64,000 bases of DNA, taken from NCBI RefSeq assembly GCF_025698545.1, contig NC_068567.1, positions 6,572,001 through 6,636,000 on the forward strand, read 5' to 3'. This DNA is from Gossypium raimondii (lineage: Eukaryota; Streptophyta; Magnoliopsida; Malvales; Malvaceae). Positions 23,364-37,000 of this stretch are shown here, piece by piece. The notes beneath the pieces are model-generated. The model saw nothing but the letters and a program-made list of their open reading frames with translations. It made no database searches and was not told the DNA's origin. A program made the translations under genes and the position numbers. Numbering within the stretch: position 1 is the first letter of the stretch; each line of letters begins with the position of its first letter.

Positions 23364-24525
23364 TGTCGAAACCTTTTTTTTTGAAAACAAAAATTTTAGT
23401 TGTCGACTTTAAAAAACAAAAACTGGAGTCGCCACCGATCCTTTATTAAGGTGTGATCGGCTCACCTTAAAATGATTTTGGTCTACGAAATTTGAGAAAA
23501 TGAGTCCGGGAGTTAGTTACGCATGAGGAAGGATTAGCACCCTCGTAACGCCCAAAATCGATACCAAATTGATTCTTTAATGTCTTGGTGTCGAAAATTT
23601 GAAAAGATTTTAAAAGGAAACTTTTTATCTCATGAATGAATCAAAATAATAAGACATTCTTATTTCAAAGAAATAAAACACCACACCTAGTGAGTTAGGG
23701 TACAATATTTTTAAATCTTCAAAATACCCGAATATTGCCTTTTGCTTTTGAAAATTCTTATTTCGAGAACTCAAAATACCAGGACCAGTAAGTTAGGACC
23801 CAGCATTTTTGAATCCCCGAGAATAAGCTTTATTTGAAATTTGTGAATTTATTGCAAAACAAATATTGGGCTCTCTAAATTCATAAAAAAATAATCGCAA
23901 TCCAGTAAGTTAGGATACGATTATTTTCTCGAGAATCATGAATGCCAAATATTTTGGAAATTTATAAAATATGATGATTTTAATGCTTAGACGAGACCAA
24001 AATATATATTTTTAAAAGGTGTGTTAAAGAGTTAATGTACAATTATGAAACAAATACCTCACTTTAAATTAAATATATATATATAGATGCGTTTCAAAAT
24101 ATAAGTATAATATATAAATAAATTTTGAAAACATGTATATGCATATATTAAAAGCAGGTATACAAGTATATAAAAAGAATGAAGTATATAAAACAAAACT
24201 TATATTAATTTACGAAGGAAAAAAAATCAGTATGTATATATGTATATGAAGATTGTGAAAATAAAATAAAATATAAAAATATGTTTATGTGTATATATTT
24301 ACAAAAAATGTATAGGCATATATGTATTGGTAAAACATGAAAATATGTATATGTAAATTAAAATACTTATATATATGTATGATATGTACATAAAAAAATG
24401 GAACAGAATAGTAAAAAATATTTATAAAAATGTATATATATATATTATAAAAAACATGCAAGTATACTAGATAAAAAAACATGTATATATATGTATTAAA
24501 TAAAAGAACGACGCATGTATGAATA

Positions 24526-24583
<58 letters not shown>

Positions 24584-25595
24584 GTAGTAGTATAACATAT
24601 TTATAATAAAAAAATTGAACTTAAAAAGAAAAAATGGGTAAATTCGAAGCAAATTTAAAGACAGGACCACATTGAATGCGCGCGCAACAGTGGAGGACCA
24701 AAAGGGAATTATTCCCGTCTTACTACATGCCGCGCACCACTGTATTAAATTGAGACAAAAAAAACAAAATTTGTGGCTAAATTAAAGGAAAAAAAAGATT
24801 TGATTGAAGCGAGTCGCAAAAAGGAAGGACTAAATCATAAATTTCCGTTCAAGGCGAGCAGCGGATCCTCCCCTCCGGGTCGGGTCACCTGGCTGGTCAT
24901 GGCCACCTAAGCAACATTGTTTTGCTAATACAATTTAAAACAGTTTTTTAAAAAATTTCATTTGCAGCATAAAGGAAAGAAAAAAAACAAAAAGAGAGCA
25001 AAAGCTCTGCTAGGGTTTTCAACCCGTTCTTCGCGCCGCCGTTCAACCGCGCGCCGGGGCTCCGATCACGACGGAGGTGGCGCCGATTCGACGACTCTGG
25101 CGAAGAGGTAAGCTTCCTTCTCTTTTATATTTTAAAAGAAATAAAAATAAAAGGAAAAAACAAAATAAGAAAAAGAATAATTGTGAATAGCGAACACCGA
25201 TTAAATAAAGCGGAAAAAACCTTTGTTAAAAATCGAATCTGTATTTTTCAATCTTCTCCTCGGATCCCCTCTTTCTGATTACAAATGGCTTTTATAGCGA
25301 AAAAGAAAAAATAATGAAATAATGTTATTTCTTGTTGTTTTTTTCTTTCGGACTCTTTGAGTCCGCGTTTGCAGGCGTTCGTGGAGCAAACGGCGCGTGT
25401 GGAGAGGTCGGCCCCTAGACGTGCGGCGCTTGGAGAGTCTGTTGGAGGCGGGGGCTGCTGCTAGGGCTTCCCAACCCTTCCCTTTTCCATTAGTTTCGGG
25501 CCTGGGTTAGGAATTAGCTATTGGGCCCGTTTATTGGGCCTGCTGTTGTATTTATATTTGTTATTGGTAGGGCCGGGCATAAATTGGGCCCTACA
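23364..25595 (-). repeat. 5' LTR of the Tat-like element (uninterrupted)
   Basis: 2232 bases, TGTCGAAACC...GGGCCCTACA on the plus strand. It matches the split left LTR with few substitutions and small indels, mostly in the (TAA)n and TA-rich zones. Confidence 0.9.
24523..24583. repeat. (TAA)n microsatellite in LTR
   Basis: About 20 triplets followed by (TAG)3. Counterpart of 7355-7414. Confidence 0.9.
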
Positions 25596-25600
25596 AGTAT
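25596..25600. repeat. Target-site duplication AGTAT (right)
   Basis: Pairs with 6189-6193. Confidence 0.9.
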
Positions 25601-26640
25601 CATTAAGATTTATCGCTCAACATACAGTTTATTTATTCCCTGCGTAGGTATTAGTAGATCTTGAAGACTCGAGGAGTGATTCAGCATTCAAACCGCAACT
25701 CTGATTCAACAATGCTTGTATAGCTCTTTCTATTTTTATATATGATATGTACTTAAGATTGAGTCGGTTTATAGTGTGAATGATCGTTTTGGAACTTTGG
25801 ATTGGTAAATGTCACTTTGAATTCAAACATATGAATCATTTAAGTAATAATGTAAAGGTATACAATTTAAATTGAGGAATTATGCAAATGGACATTTGAA
25901 TTGATTTGGTTTGAATTGTGTAAGGTATATATATATATGATGTTAAATGGTTAAATTAGGCCAATGAATATGTATGTATATATGTTGAAATGTGGTATTA
26001 CTTAAAAGCATATGTGTTTAATTGTGCCTAAACGTTATTTCGTATGTTTGATGATCATAGGTATTGGTTTGGTTGGCAATTAGGTTAATATATAATTACT
26101 TTTTTGGAAATTGTAGGTGATGTCATGACCTTAAACCCCTAATGTCGCAAAAACATTCAAATTTTGGACAGCCATTCTATATTAACCTAATTGCCAACCA
26201 ACCCCATAAACCCTTATTAGTGAAAAGTGAAACCCATCCGAGATAAAATTAGAAACTAGAGAGAAAATGAGAGTTAAGGCCCATTGGAACCTAGCTCTCA
26301 GTTGAAACCCAAAGGCAGAGAGAAGCGAGAGCCTATAGGAGGGGCACGCCGTGCCAATTCCTGGAGAAACAGACCAGCAAAAGGGAGAAAAGAAGAAACA
26401 CTTAGAGATTTCAACTTAAAAACTCGAAAGCGCAGTTGAAAATCTTAAAACAAAAAATGGATAAACGTCGACAATGACCACAAGTCACTACAACTTCGAG
26501 GAGAGTTCTACCACACTAGGAGAGAACGACTAAATCCAAACAGCTAAAATTAAATTCTAAGTTAAAAATACTTTTTTTAAAAAAATAAAACAATAAAACC
26601 TTAAGCTAGGATTACAACAATACTAATCGCCATCAAACAA
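25601..26640. other. Intergenic DNA, probably an older repeat, with a 24-bp inverted repeat
   Basis: No gene. The text joins naturally to 5880-6188 when the outer retroelement is removed and has the look of an old LTR or repeat (inference). Perfect 24-bp inverted arms lie at 26069-26092 and 26178-26201 (TTGGTTGGCAATTAGGTTAA...), separated by 85 bases. A 20-bp unit ATACTAATCGCCATCAAACA is duplicated at 26621-26662. Confidence 0.5.
26069..26201. repeat. Inverted repeat, 24-bp perfect arms
   Basis: Arms 26069-26092 and 26178-26201 are exact reverse complements; the loop is 85 bases with no coding. It could be a small fold-back element or a hairpin transcript. Confidence 0.85.
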
Positions 26641-26643
26641 ATA

Positions 26644-26826
26644 CTAATCGCCATCAAACAATGTATATGTAGAACAATGGATATCATCATTTAATAAATT
26701 CTTCACATTCCCTGATGATTCCTCATGATTAATTAAGTGATCCATTTCATCTCGGACCTCTTTCGTGATATAATCTGCCACTTTATTACTCTTTCTCAAT
26801 ATCTATCGGAATTTCACTTCCTTATA
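26644..26826 (-). pseudogene. LINE-type RNase H C-terminal remnant
   Basis: The minus strand reads EVKFR, a stop, then ILRKSNKVADYITKEVR. RKSNKVAD followed by (F/W/Y)IAK is the late RNase H motif of plant L1-type elements. The fragment ends in a stop after LFDGD. Only about 60 codons remain, 370 bases upstream of RPL19. Confidence 0.5.
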
Positions 26827-26939
26827 AGTTAAAAATACTCTTATAACAATATAAGTTAAGTTGATTTATTAAGTAAATGACTTTTTAATCCTTTTTCAAT
26901 TGAGAAGATATCTAAATTAACTCGTGACAATGTATTTAT

Positions 26940-27115
26940 CTAAAGGATTGCGGATTTTTGGGCTAAATTTAGGCCCATGCAAGCATTGGGCAGAAACAAA
27001 ATTAAGCCCAGTTACAAACAGGCTGGGCCACCCTTTCCCTTTCAATTATTTTTCAAGATCCACAACAAAAACCCTAACCCTAACAAAAGAATTTTCTTTA
27101 GGGTTATAAAGGCCG
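26940..27115 (+). promoter_or_regulatory. RPL19 promoter: site II motifs, telo-boxes, TATA
   Basis: GGCCCA at 26972, AAGCCCA at 27004 and TGGGCC at 27024 are site II-type elements. A double telo-box (AAACCCTAACCCTAA, within 27067-27085) and an inverted one (TTTAGGG, 27098) follow, with TTATAAAGG near 27104. Site II plus telo-box is the usual promoter grammar of plant ribosomal-protein genes and supports coordinated expression in dividing cells. Confidence 0.75.
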
Positions 27116-27194
27116 CCTCCGCCTTCTTCTTTGCAAAAACACTAGAGTTTTCTACTCACACGGACGGGAGGGAGACGAGAAAAGGAAGACAACG

Positions 27195-28838
<1,644 letters not shown>

Positions 28839-30480
28839 ATGAAGTAATGTTTTGTTTTTCTCTGTATGAGTTTGAATGCAAAACTCGGTTTTCATTTTGT
28901 GTTTTAGATCTTCAGTTTTATATAATTATAGAATTTTGATGAAACCACTGAGCTGTTATAAGAAATGGAAGATGTTTGTGGTATTGTTTATTAGTATAAT
29001 GTACTATTATGTTGAATGTGCTATGAAATATTTCTGATCTTAAACTTTTGTTTACTATAATCTCATTCTCATGTTCTAAAAATCTAATTAGTTTAATTTA
29101 AGTTATAAAATATAAGATTCTCATATGGTTATGCTTTTCTTTTTGGGTCATTGTTTTTGACTTTATAATATTTAGCAAGATTTCATGTTTTTCAATTTTT
29201 TAGAATAATATCATAATGTGTGATATGAACACGTTGCTTGCTGTTAACTTTTCTTTTATTGAACAATAGATTTGTTAATTTATTAATTTTATCAACTGAA
29301 CTTGGCTTTAAAGGAGATAATTTTGCCTCACAAATGAAAATTTGAGCAATCCTTTTATCTTTATGACACCAATGGCAGCACAAGAAAATGGAGAAAATGA
29401 TGATGAGTTTGTAGAATGTTTTAGTACTTAACAAAAGAAAAAGTGTAGGTTTTAGTTATAGATGTGGGTATTAAACAAAATAAAAAGTGTAGGTTTAAGT
29501 GTATTTAAATATTAATTCTAAATATGTTTTATTTATTTTCGTATTAAAATAAAAAGTCACATGAGTGTAAAAAAAAAATCAAATTTACCAAATTACTTGT
29601 AGTTTCGAAGTTAGATGACACTGATATTAATTAATATAAAACGTTAATATTATCTATACCAAAAATATCTTAGTTCCACATTGTTTTCAATTTAATCATT
29701 TCTAATTTTTTATATATTTTTCATATTTTAAAATTTGTGTTAAACATATTAATTAAATAATTTAATTTTTTAAAAATTAATAGTTATTGTTTGACTTTAA
29801 AAAAATATCAAATTAAAGTAAAGTATAATATTTTTCTTTTGAATAATCTCATAATTATAAGTTTTAATTATATCTCTGTTTTTATATGATATCTAAAACT
29901 ACATAATTCCTTCTCCATCCGTAAATTAAAGGGTAATGCGTTTTAGCACACTCAAACTTACTTTTTTGCATTGACAACAATATCTATACAAATTAAGTTA
30001 AGACTCAATCTACTAAATAAAATATAATAATTAAATTCACAATTTTTAAATATTTTGATATCAAATAATCTTAAAATTTATTATCAATTAAAATTAAACC
30101 TTTAAACAATCAGCAAATAAACAGGCAGCAAAGCTCTACCAACTATGTTTACTCTTGTTTCGAATCTAATCAACAATTATTAGACTAAAAACTAAATTTA
30201 AGTGATTAAATAAGCTAGCCAGTCTTCCCTCAAAACAAGGGTTGAATATAACCAACCAGTAAATTTACTAATACTTATAAAAGTAAATAAAAATTAATTA
30301 TTTTAAATTTTTTTTAGATATAGCTAAATTCATGTCATTTTATTAAAAAAAATACTTCTCTGAATAAATTTTAATGAAATTTTAAAAAAATTGAAATTAA
30401 AAAAAAAATTCATGCCTTCAGGTTCGTACCAACCAGAACACAATCATTGGTTTCCAGATTTGACGTCGTTTTCGTATTAT
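28839..30480. other. AT-rich intergenic DNA between RPL19 and the MITE
   Basis: 28839 to about 29000 is the probable 3' UTR of RPL19. The remainder is AT-rich with no supported gene, tRNA or clear repeat border. Confidence 0.5.
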
Positions 30481-30832
30481 GGGTTAATTATACCGAAGTT
30501 CTCAAACTATCACTTAAACTTTAAATTGGCCCCTAAATTTCAAAATATTCTAATTGAATTGTCAAAGTATCTATATTATACAATTAGGCCCTTTTGCCAA
30601 CCTAATATGTTTGTAATTGATACACACATATTTACATTTTGGTCCATATGTTTTAATTATATTTTATGTCAAATTTGAGTTGGTATTTAATGGTTAAACT
30701 AATGTATAAGCCAAAGAAAGGACTAGATTGGAACAATTTGATATTTTAAGAACTTAATTAAATTATTTTCAAATTTAGGGATGAATTTAAAATTTAAGTG
30801 ATAGTTTGAACACATTTAGTGTAATTTACACT
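30481..30832. mobile_element. Fold-back (MITE-like) element
   Basis: The left arm (GGGTTAATTATACC..., CTCAAACTATCACTTAAA) and the right arm (inverse of ...TTTAAGTGATAGTTTGAACAC...GTAATTTACAC) are inverted copies of roughly 90 bases with mismatches. It has no coding and sits 240 bases before the PLD zeta start, inside its likely promoter. Confidence 0.65.
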
Positions 30833-31071
30833 TATTTTATTTGTTTATTTATATTCCAAAGAGAAAATACGAAAAGAGGAAAAAAAAAAAAAAAAAAAGG
30901 CATTCAAAAGGCAAGCTAAAGCTGAGCGAAGCTATTTCTATCTGTGGATCAGCAAACATTTTCTCATATTCGATTTTTCAATTTATCAAATCAAATCCAA
31001 ATTCCAAAAGGAAAAAGTAAAACAATAAGAAAGAAATTATCGGATCTTTAATTAACCGATAAAAAAAATCA
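30833..31071 (+). promoter_or_regulatory. Upstream/leader region of phospholipase D zeta
   Basis: Contains a poly(A)-rich tract at 30880-30898 and an AC/GA-rich leader. No convincing TATA box was assigned. The start ATG at 31072 follows AAAAAAATCA. Confidence 0.35.
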
Positions 31072-34000
31072 ATGGCGTCGGATCAAGGTGGTTCACAGTA
31101 CTACCAGGTGCAATCGGAGCCGTTAACGCCGTCGATGATGTCATCATTCTTCTCGTTCGCTCCAGGTGTTGCTCCTGAGTCAACTCGCATTTTCGACGAG
31201 TTACCTAAAGCGACCATCGTATCCGTGTCTAGACCCGACGCTGGCGATATCAGTCCCATGCTTTTATCTTACACCATCGAATTTCGATACAAACATGCAA
31301 GTCTTCGATCAAATCCTTTTTGAATAGTTTAAAATAAGTGTAGATTCGAAATGCATCTTTCGATCTAAACTTTTTATATTTTTATTTATTTTATTTCTTG
31401 CTTCGGTTGTTCAGTTTAAGTGGCGGTTATTGAAGAATGCTTCACACGTTTTTTACTTACACTTCGCTTTGAAGAAACGGCTGTTTATCGAAGAAATTCA
31501 CGAGAAGCAAGAACAGGTTTGTGTTGATATAACGGCAATGTTTATATGCATTTGCTGTACTATGAAAATTTGAATTTTTTTTTGTTTATTAATAAGCTGT
31601 TTGCTTCTGAAAGGTTTAGGATTTTGATGTGATTTTCACTATGAATATTATTATATTAAAGGTTAAAGAATGGCTTCAAAATCTAGGAATAGGAGACCAT
31701 GCGCCGATTCTGCACGATGACGATGAACCGGATGATGATGCTAATTTATTACATCACGATGAAAGTGCGAAAAACAGGTAACTTCTAATATACGTCACTG
31801 AACCAGATAATGACGATCATTAAAACAAGTACAGTTTGAAGAATTTAGTTTTAAATTTCTTTTTGATTATTTTTTATCGTTAACTCACGGCACATAAAAT
31901 TATATGTACTCAGTACATCAAATGTTAATTTTGAAAAAGAAGAAAAGAAAAAAAAAAAACTCCTTTGCTTATGAGTGGGTTTTATTTTTTAATCTACTCA
32001 GAGATGTTCCGTCTAGTGCTGCTCTTCCGGTTATTAGACCAGCCTTGGGAAGGCAGTCTTCTATGTCTGAGAGAGCAAAGGTTGCAATGCACAAATATTT
32101 GAATAACTTTCTTGGAAATATGGACATTGTTAACTCTCGAGAGGTATGCATTTGTCCATTTATATTTATCTTCATAGGGTATTAGACCTTCCTTTAATAG
32201 ACTCTACTATGCCTAGAAAATAATCATATAATCCACTAATGTATTTGTGTTGATAAATAGATGACCAAATTCAACTTAGCTTTTTCCTTATGCAACAATC
32301 TCGAAGTAGATGAGGCCCTCCTAAATGCCGGTTCAATAAACTGTCAGTTGATAAATTGAAAGAGTTATTTAGTTGTAATCAGATTTTCTAGCTGAAGTGC
32401 CAAAACTTAGAGATCAATGTGGGTACTACTGTTATGTGCTCAATGTTTTGAGATTTGTTGCTCTATTTCCCTCTTTTATCATTTGCATTGAAGTTCCTGT
32501 CAGTTTTCTTGTAGGTTTGCAAGTTTTTGGAGGTTTCAAAGTTGTCATTTTCACAAGAGTATGGCCCTAAGCTAAAGGAAGAGTATGTAATGGTGAAGCA
32601 TCTACCAAAAATTGCCAGGAATGACGACTCTGATAGATGTTGTGCTTGTCGTTGGTTCGATTGCTGTAATGACAATTGGCAAAAGGTAATGTGATCTAAT
32701 TTCTGAAGTCTCGGTCTATATTCAGATTAATATGCACTTGTTGCAGAACCTATTTTGCGCATGCTTGTGTTGTAGAAAGTACTAGTTTCCTCTCTTCACT
32801 ATCTAAATATTCTTGGGTAGGAGGGAAACTGGCATAGCCGTTTGCATTTTTTGTGCTTTTGCAAGACATATCACTTGGTCAACTGTGCTTAGTGAGGCAG
32901 ACTATGTATAGTAGTCTCCTACTGTTGCTTAATTGGCGAGTTGGGTTAAAGTGAAACTAAAATAAGATTAATGATTTAGGGAGAGAGTTCTGAAGATGGG
33001 TTAATGGTTGTCATACTTTGATTCTTCTGCTTGAGAGTGTTGGCATTGTAGTATCTTAGCTCGCTAAAATGTTTAGATTCTTTGTTCCATAATTTTTACA
33101 TATGGACAGTGACTCTCAGGTTGGACCATATATATAGTGGTACTCCTTTGCTATCGTTTTGGGTTTCACATTTTACTCTATTTTATTGACCCATATGTTT
33201 CTGTCTCGTGTCTAATGATTATTACAGGTGTGGGCTGTACTGAAACCTGGATTCTTGGCCTTGCTGGGAGATCCTTTTGATACCAAACTTTTAGATATAA
33301 TTGTTTTTGATGTACTACCTGCCTCAGATGGTAATGGTGAGGGCCGGGTATCATTAGCATCAGAAGTGAAGGAACGTAATCCTTTACGCCATGCTTTTAA
33401 GGTCAGCAGAATACTTGCTGTCCTTTCTGTGGAAATTCTTTCCCTCTGATGGGCGTACCTTTCAATTTAACATTTAAGTAGGCATGTTAATGTTTAAGAT
33501 GCTGTTGTTCATAATCAATGACCTTTATTGCTACTCTTTTTCTTTTTTGTGATTTGGATAAGATCCTTGGCAAAAAAAAAAAAAAAATCCTATGGTTATA
33601 GATCCTTCCACCATCCAAAAATATATTTAATCCTAAAAATCCTGATCATTAGTCTTTATCAACATCACATTAAGCATATATAGGATCTAGAATTCTAGAT
33701 AAATTTATGGGTTTTTTGCATGAATATTTATTTGAAGGTGTATGTTTTCTACACATTAAAATAACTATTTACCTGTATAAAGGTGGGTTAAGTAGTATGT
33801 CTGATGAATATATCTAGAGAAATTCACTTTCTAACAGATAATTGGGAAATTCAAAAGGTCGCATGTGGAGTCCGGAGCATAAGGTTAAGAGCGAAGAGTA
33901 GTTCTAGAGTTAAAGACTGGGTTGCTGCAATTAATGATGCCGGGCTTAGGCCTCCTGAGGGCTGGTGTTATCCTCATCGTTTTGGCTCTTTTGCTCCTCC

Positions 34001-37000
34001 AAGGGGTTTGACAGAAGATGGTAGTGAGGCTCAATGGTTTGTAGATGGTGGGGCAGCTTTTAATGCTATAGCTTCGGCAATTGAGGATGCTAAATCAGAG
34101 GTCTGTCCTTTCTACTCTTGCAGGTTGACATGAGCTTGTATTTAAACCAATTTTCCTTTTCTTTAGCATGAAAACCTATTTTATGATTCTAAAATTTATG
34201 CAGATATTCATGTGTGGATGGTGGCTTTGCCCGGAATTGTATCTACGCCGTCCTTTTCGTGAGCATGCAGCCTCCAGGCTCGATGCTTTGCTGGAAGCCA
34301 AAGCAAAGGAAGGAGTTCAGGTGCTTTGATTTTCATTTATTTATTTTTAAGTTCATATGAACCTTTTTTATTTTTTTGTAAATTAAAATGAATGTTGGTT
34401 ATTTACTTCATTTGACACATCCCCTTGGATGTATGCAAATGTACATGAATTTGAGCTCATATATCGAGGTGTATATGCCTTAAACCATGTATTACCTTTT
34501 TTTTTTCCTTCCATTCCAATACGTCTCTCTTGGTAGGCTCTTTTGCTTAGACTTTTGATTTGATATGGAGCACCTTAAACTTACAAACCTTATTTAGCCG
34601 TCACATACATGTTTTTATTTTATCTTTTAAAACAAATTAAGTATCTGCTTCTATACATAGATTTATGACCTATCCTCACGTAAAAATATTGAAAATGTTT
34701 TAGCTAACTAGTTTTTAAATTATTTACTTTACAGTGGTCTGAATGTGTTTATGACTGCAGATATACATCCTTCTTTACAAAGAAGTTGCTCTTGCCTTGA
34801 AAATCAACAGCGTCTATAGCAAGCAAAAGCTTCTTAGCATTCACGAAAATGTAAGGGTATTGCGTTATCCTGACCACTTCTCTGCTGGTGTCTATCTCTG
34901 GTATGCATTACTTGGAGAATTGAATGTGCAGATGCATTGTGACCTTTATCCTTGTATAGTATATTCGATATTTTTAGACTCTGAATATGTATTTCTTTTA
35001 CATATATAGGTCCCACCATGAAAAACTTGTAATTGTTGACAACCAAATTTGTTTTCTTGGTGGACTTGATTTATGCTTTGGACGCTATGACACATTTGAA
35101 CACAAGGTGAGCGATAATCCTCCAGTAATATGGCCTGGAAAAGACTATTATAATCCAAGGTAAGCTTTTGGCTTAATTAAAAATTCTTCTTTGAACAGTT
35201 GATAAGGTTTTTGAGGAATCTGTTTCAAATTTGACTCATCCATTCATTCCGGCCTTTCATGATCTTGCCGCATGTCAGTGGTCATCATTAAGTATTATAT
35301 GCTTATTTACACACCATTATGTTGTAGCGTGGTACTACCATGACATCATTACTAGTAGATTGATGGATTCTTTGGCTGATTTTCACAATCTATTATAAAT
35401 TTGACATGGCTAGTTGCTTCTGCTTAATGTATCTACCACTTGCAAGGTTTTGGGTTTGTTCCTCAATAGATGTTCCCCAACAGTTTGCTGAAATCTATTC
35501 GGTGGGGTTAACTCCAAAGTTTGTTTAAAAAGATAATGAGTTTCAAAACCTCTAAGATTTTGTGACCTTTCATTCTGCCCCTTCCTCTCCGCACCCTTTT
35601 CTGATAATGTTCTTGAAATAAAGGTTTAATATTTGTGGTTATGATTATGGTTGGTTTGAAACTGTTTTAGTTCTAACAAAATTTCCGTTTCATCTTCCAG
35701 GGAATCTGAACCAAATTCATGGGAAGACACAATGAAAGATGAGTTGGATCGAGGAAAATATCCTCGAATGCCTTGGCATGATGTGCATTGTGCACTCCGG
35801 GGACCACCTTGTCGTGATATAGCGCGACATTTTGTTCAGCGATGGAACTATGCCAAGGTCATACTTATTCAGAATTAAAATAGTGAACATAAAAAGTTTT
35901 ATAACTTTGTCATTTAATAAGAGTTTTCTGCTTTTTTTTTTCTACCATATATAGAGAAATAAAGCTCCAAATGAGATAGCAATTCCACTACTTATGCCTC
36001 AGCAGCATATGGTGATTCCACATTATATGGGAAGAAGCAATGAGATTGATCAGGAAGGCTACAAAGGCCATAGACAGGATTCCTTTTCTTCTATATCATC
36101 TTTACAAGATATTCCTCTACTTTTGCCTCAAGAGGCTGATTGTACTGAAGTCCCAAAATCAAACAGTCCGGACCCTACTCCCAGTAAAAGTGGTTATTTT
36201 GCTTTCCGTAAGTCCAAAATAGAACCAGCAGTTGCAGACACACCCATGAAAGGCTTTGTTGATGACTCCCTGGATTTTAATATGGAAAAACCTCTGGATA
36301 TAAAAAGGCAGCCTGGAAGCAAACTTACAGACCCTGAGTGGTGGGAAATACAGGAACGGAGTGATCAAGTTGGCTTTCTGGATGAAACCGGACAGGTTGG
36401 TCCACGGACTTCAATTCGTTGTCAGGTGTGTTGCATTCTGGTCAAGATTTATAAACCTTTGTATCTGCCTCATAATATTTTTTTATTTTATATGTCTGCC
36501 ACAGAAATTCTTGTCATACATTTTGTTAAACAGCGTATCGCCGTGATAAGATAAGAGAGAGAGTTAGAGAGCTTGTAAGGATAAGGACAATCAAATAATG
36601 CCCATGGTCAATTTAGGTTCCCGTATTCAGTTCTGCTGCGGATTTGTAGCCCATGGAGTTCTTTTGTAACTAATGAACTTCTACTTTCACTAATGAAATA
36701 AAGGCTGTTATTCATCTTCTACCATTTGTTTGGGCTGGGCACAATGATGATATTAATGTGACCTGCTACTATATCTACTGTTCTATTTTACTTTAGTTCT
36801 CATTTAAAATGAGATTTTTAGCTTATCAATAAGTGATGATCTATGATTTTCAGGTTATAAGGAGTGTCAGTCAGTGGTCTGCTGGAACCAGCCAAATAGA
36901 AGAGAGCATTCACTGTGCCTATTGCTCCCTCATTCAGAAAGCAGAACACTTTGTTTATATAGAGGTATACGCTGATTTTTTATTTTATTTTTAATCTTTT

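Larger units (their letters stand above)
6194..25595 (-). mobile_element. Tat/Ogre-like Ty3/Gypsy LTR retrotransposon, defective, with nested insertion
   Basis: Two near-identical LTRs of about 2.2 kb (6194-8313 plus 17027-17140, and 23364-25595) enclose an internal region read on the minus strand. The primer binding site (TGGCGACTCCACTGGGGACC on minus) matches the 3' end of tRNA-Arg, as in Tat/Ogre elements. A purine-rich tract lies at 17141-17160 (minus). Gag, a PR/RT linker piece and the integrase C-terminus are recognisable, but RT, RNase H and the integrase core are missing and the frames are broken. Target duplications AGTAT flank it. An Athila-like element later inserted into its 3' LTR, adding 8.7 kb. 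The similarity of the two LTRs (2229 and 2232 bases once the insertion is removed) suggests a fairly recent insertion. Confidence 0.9.
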
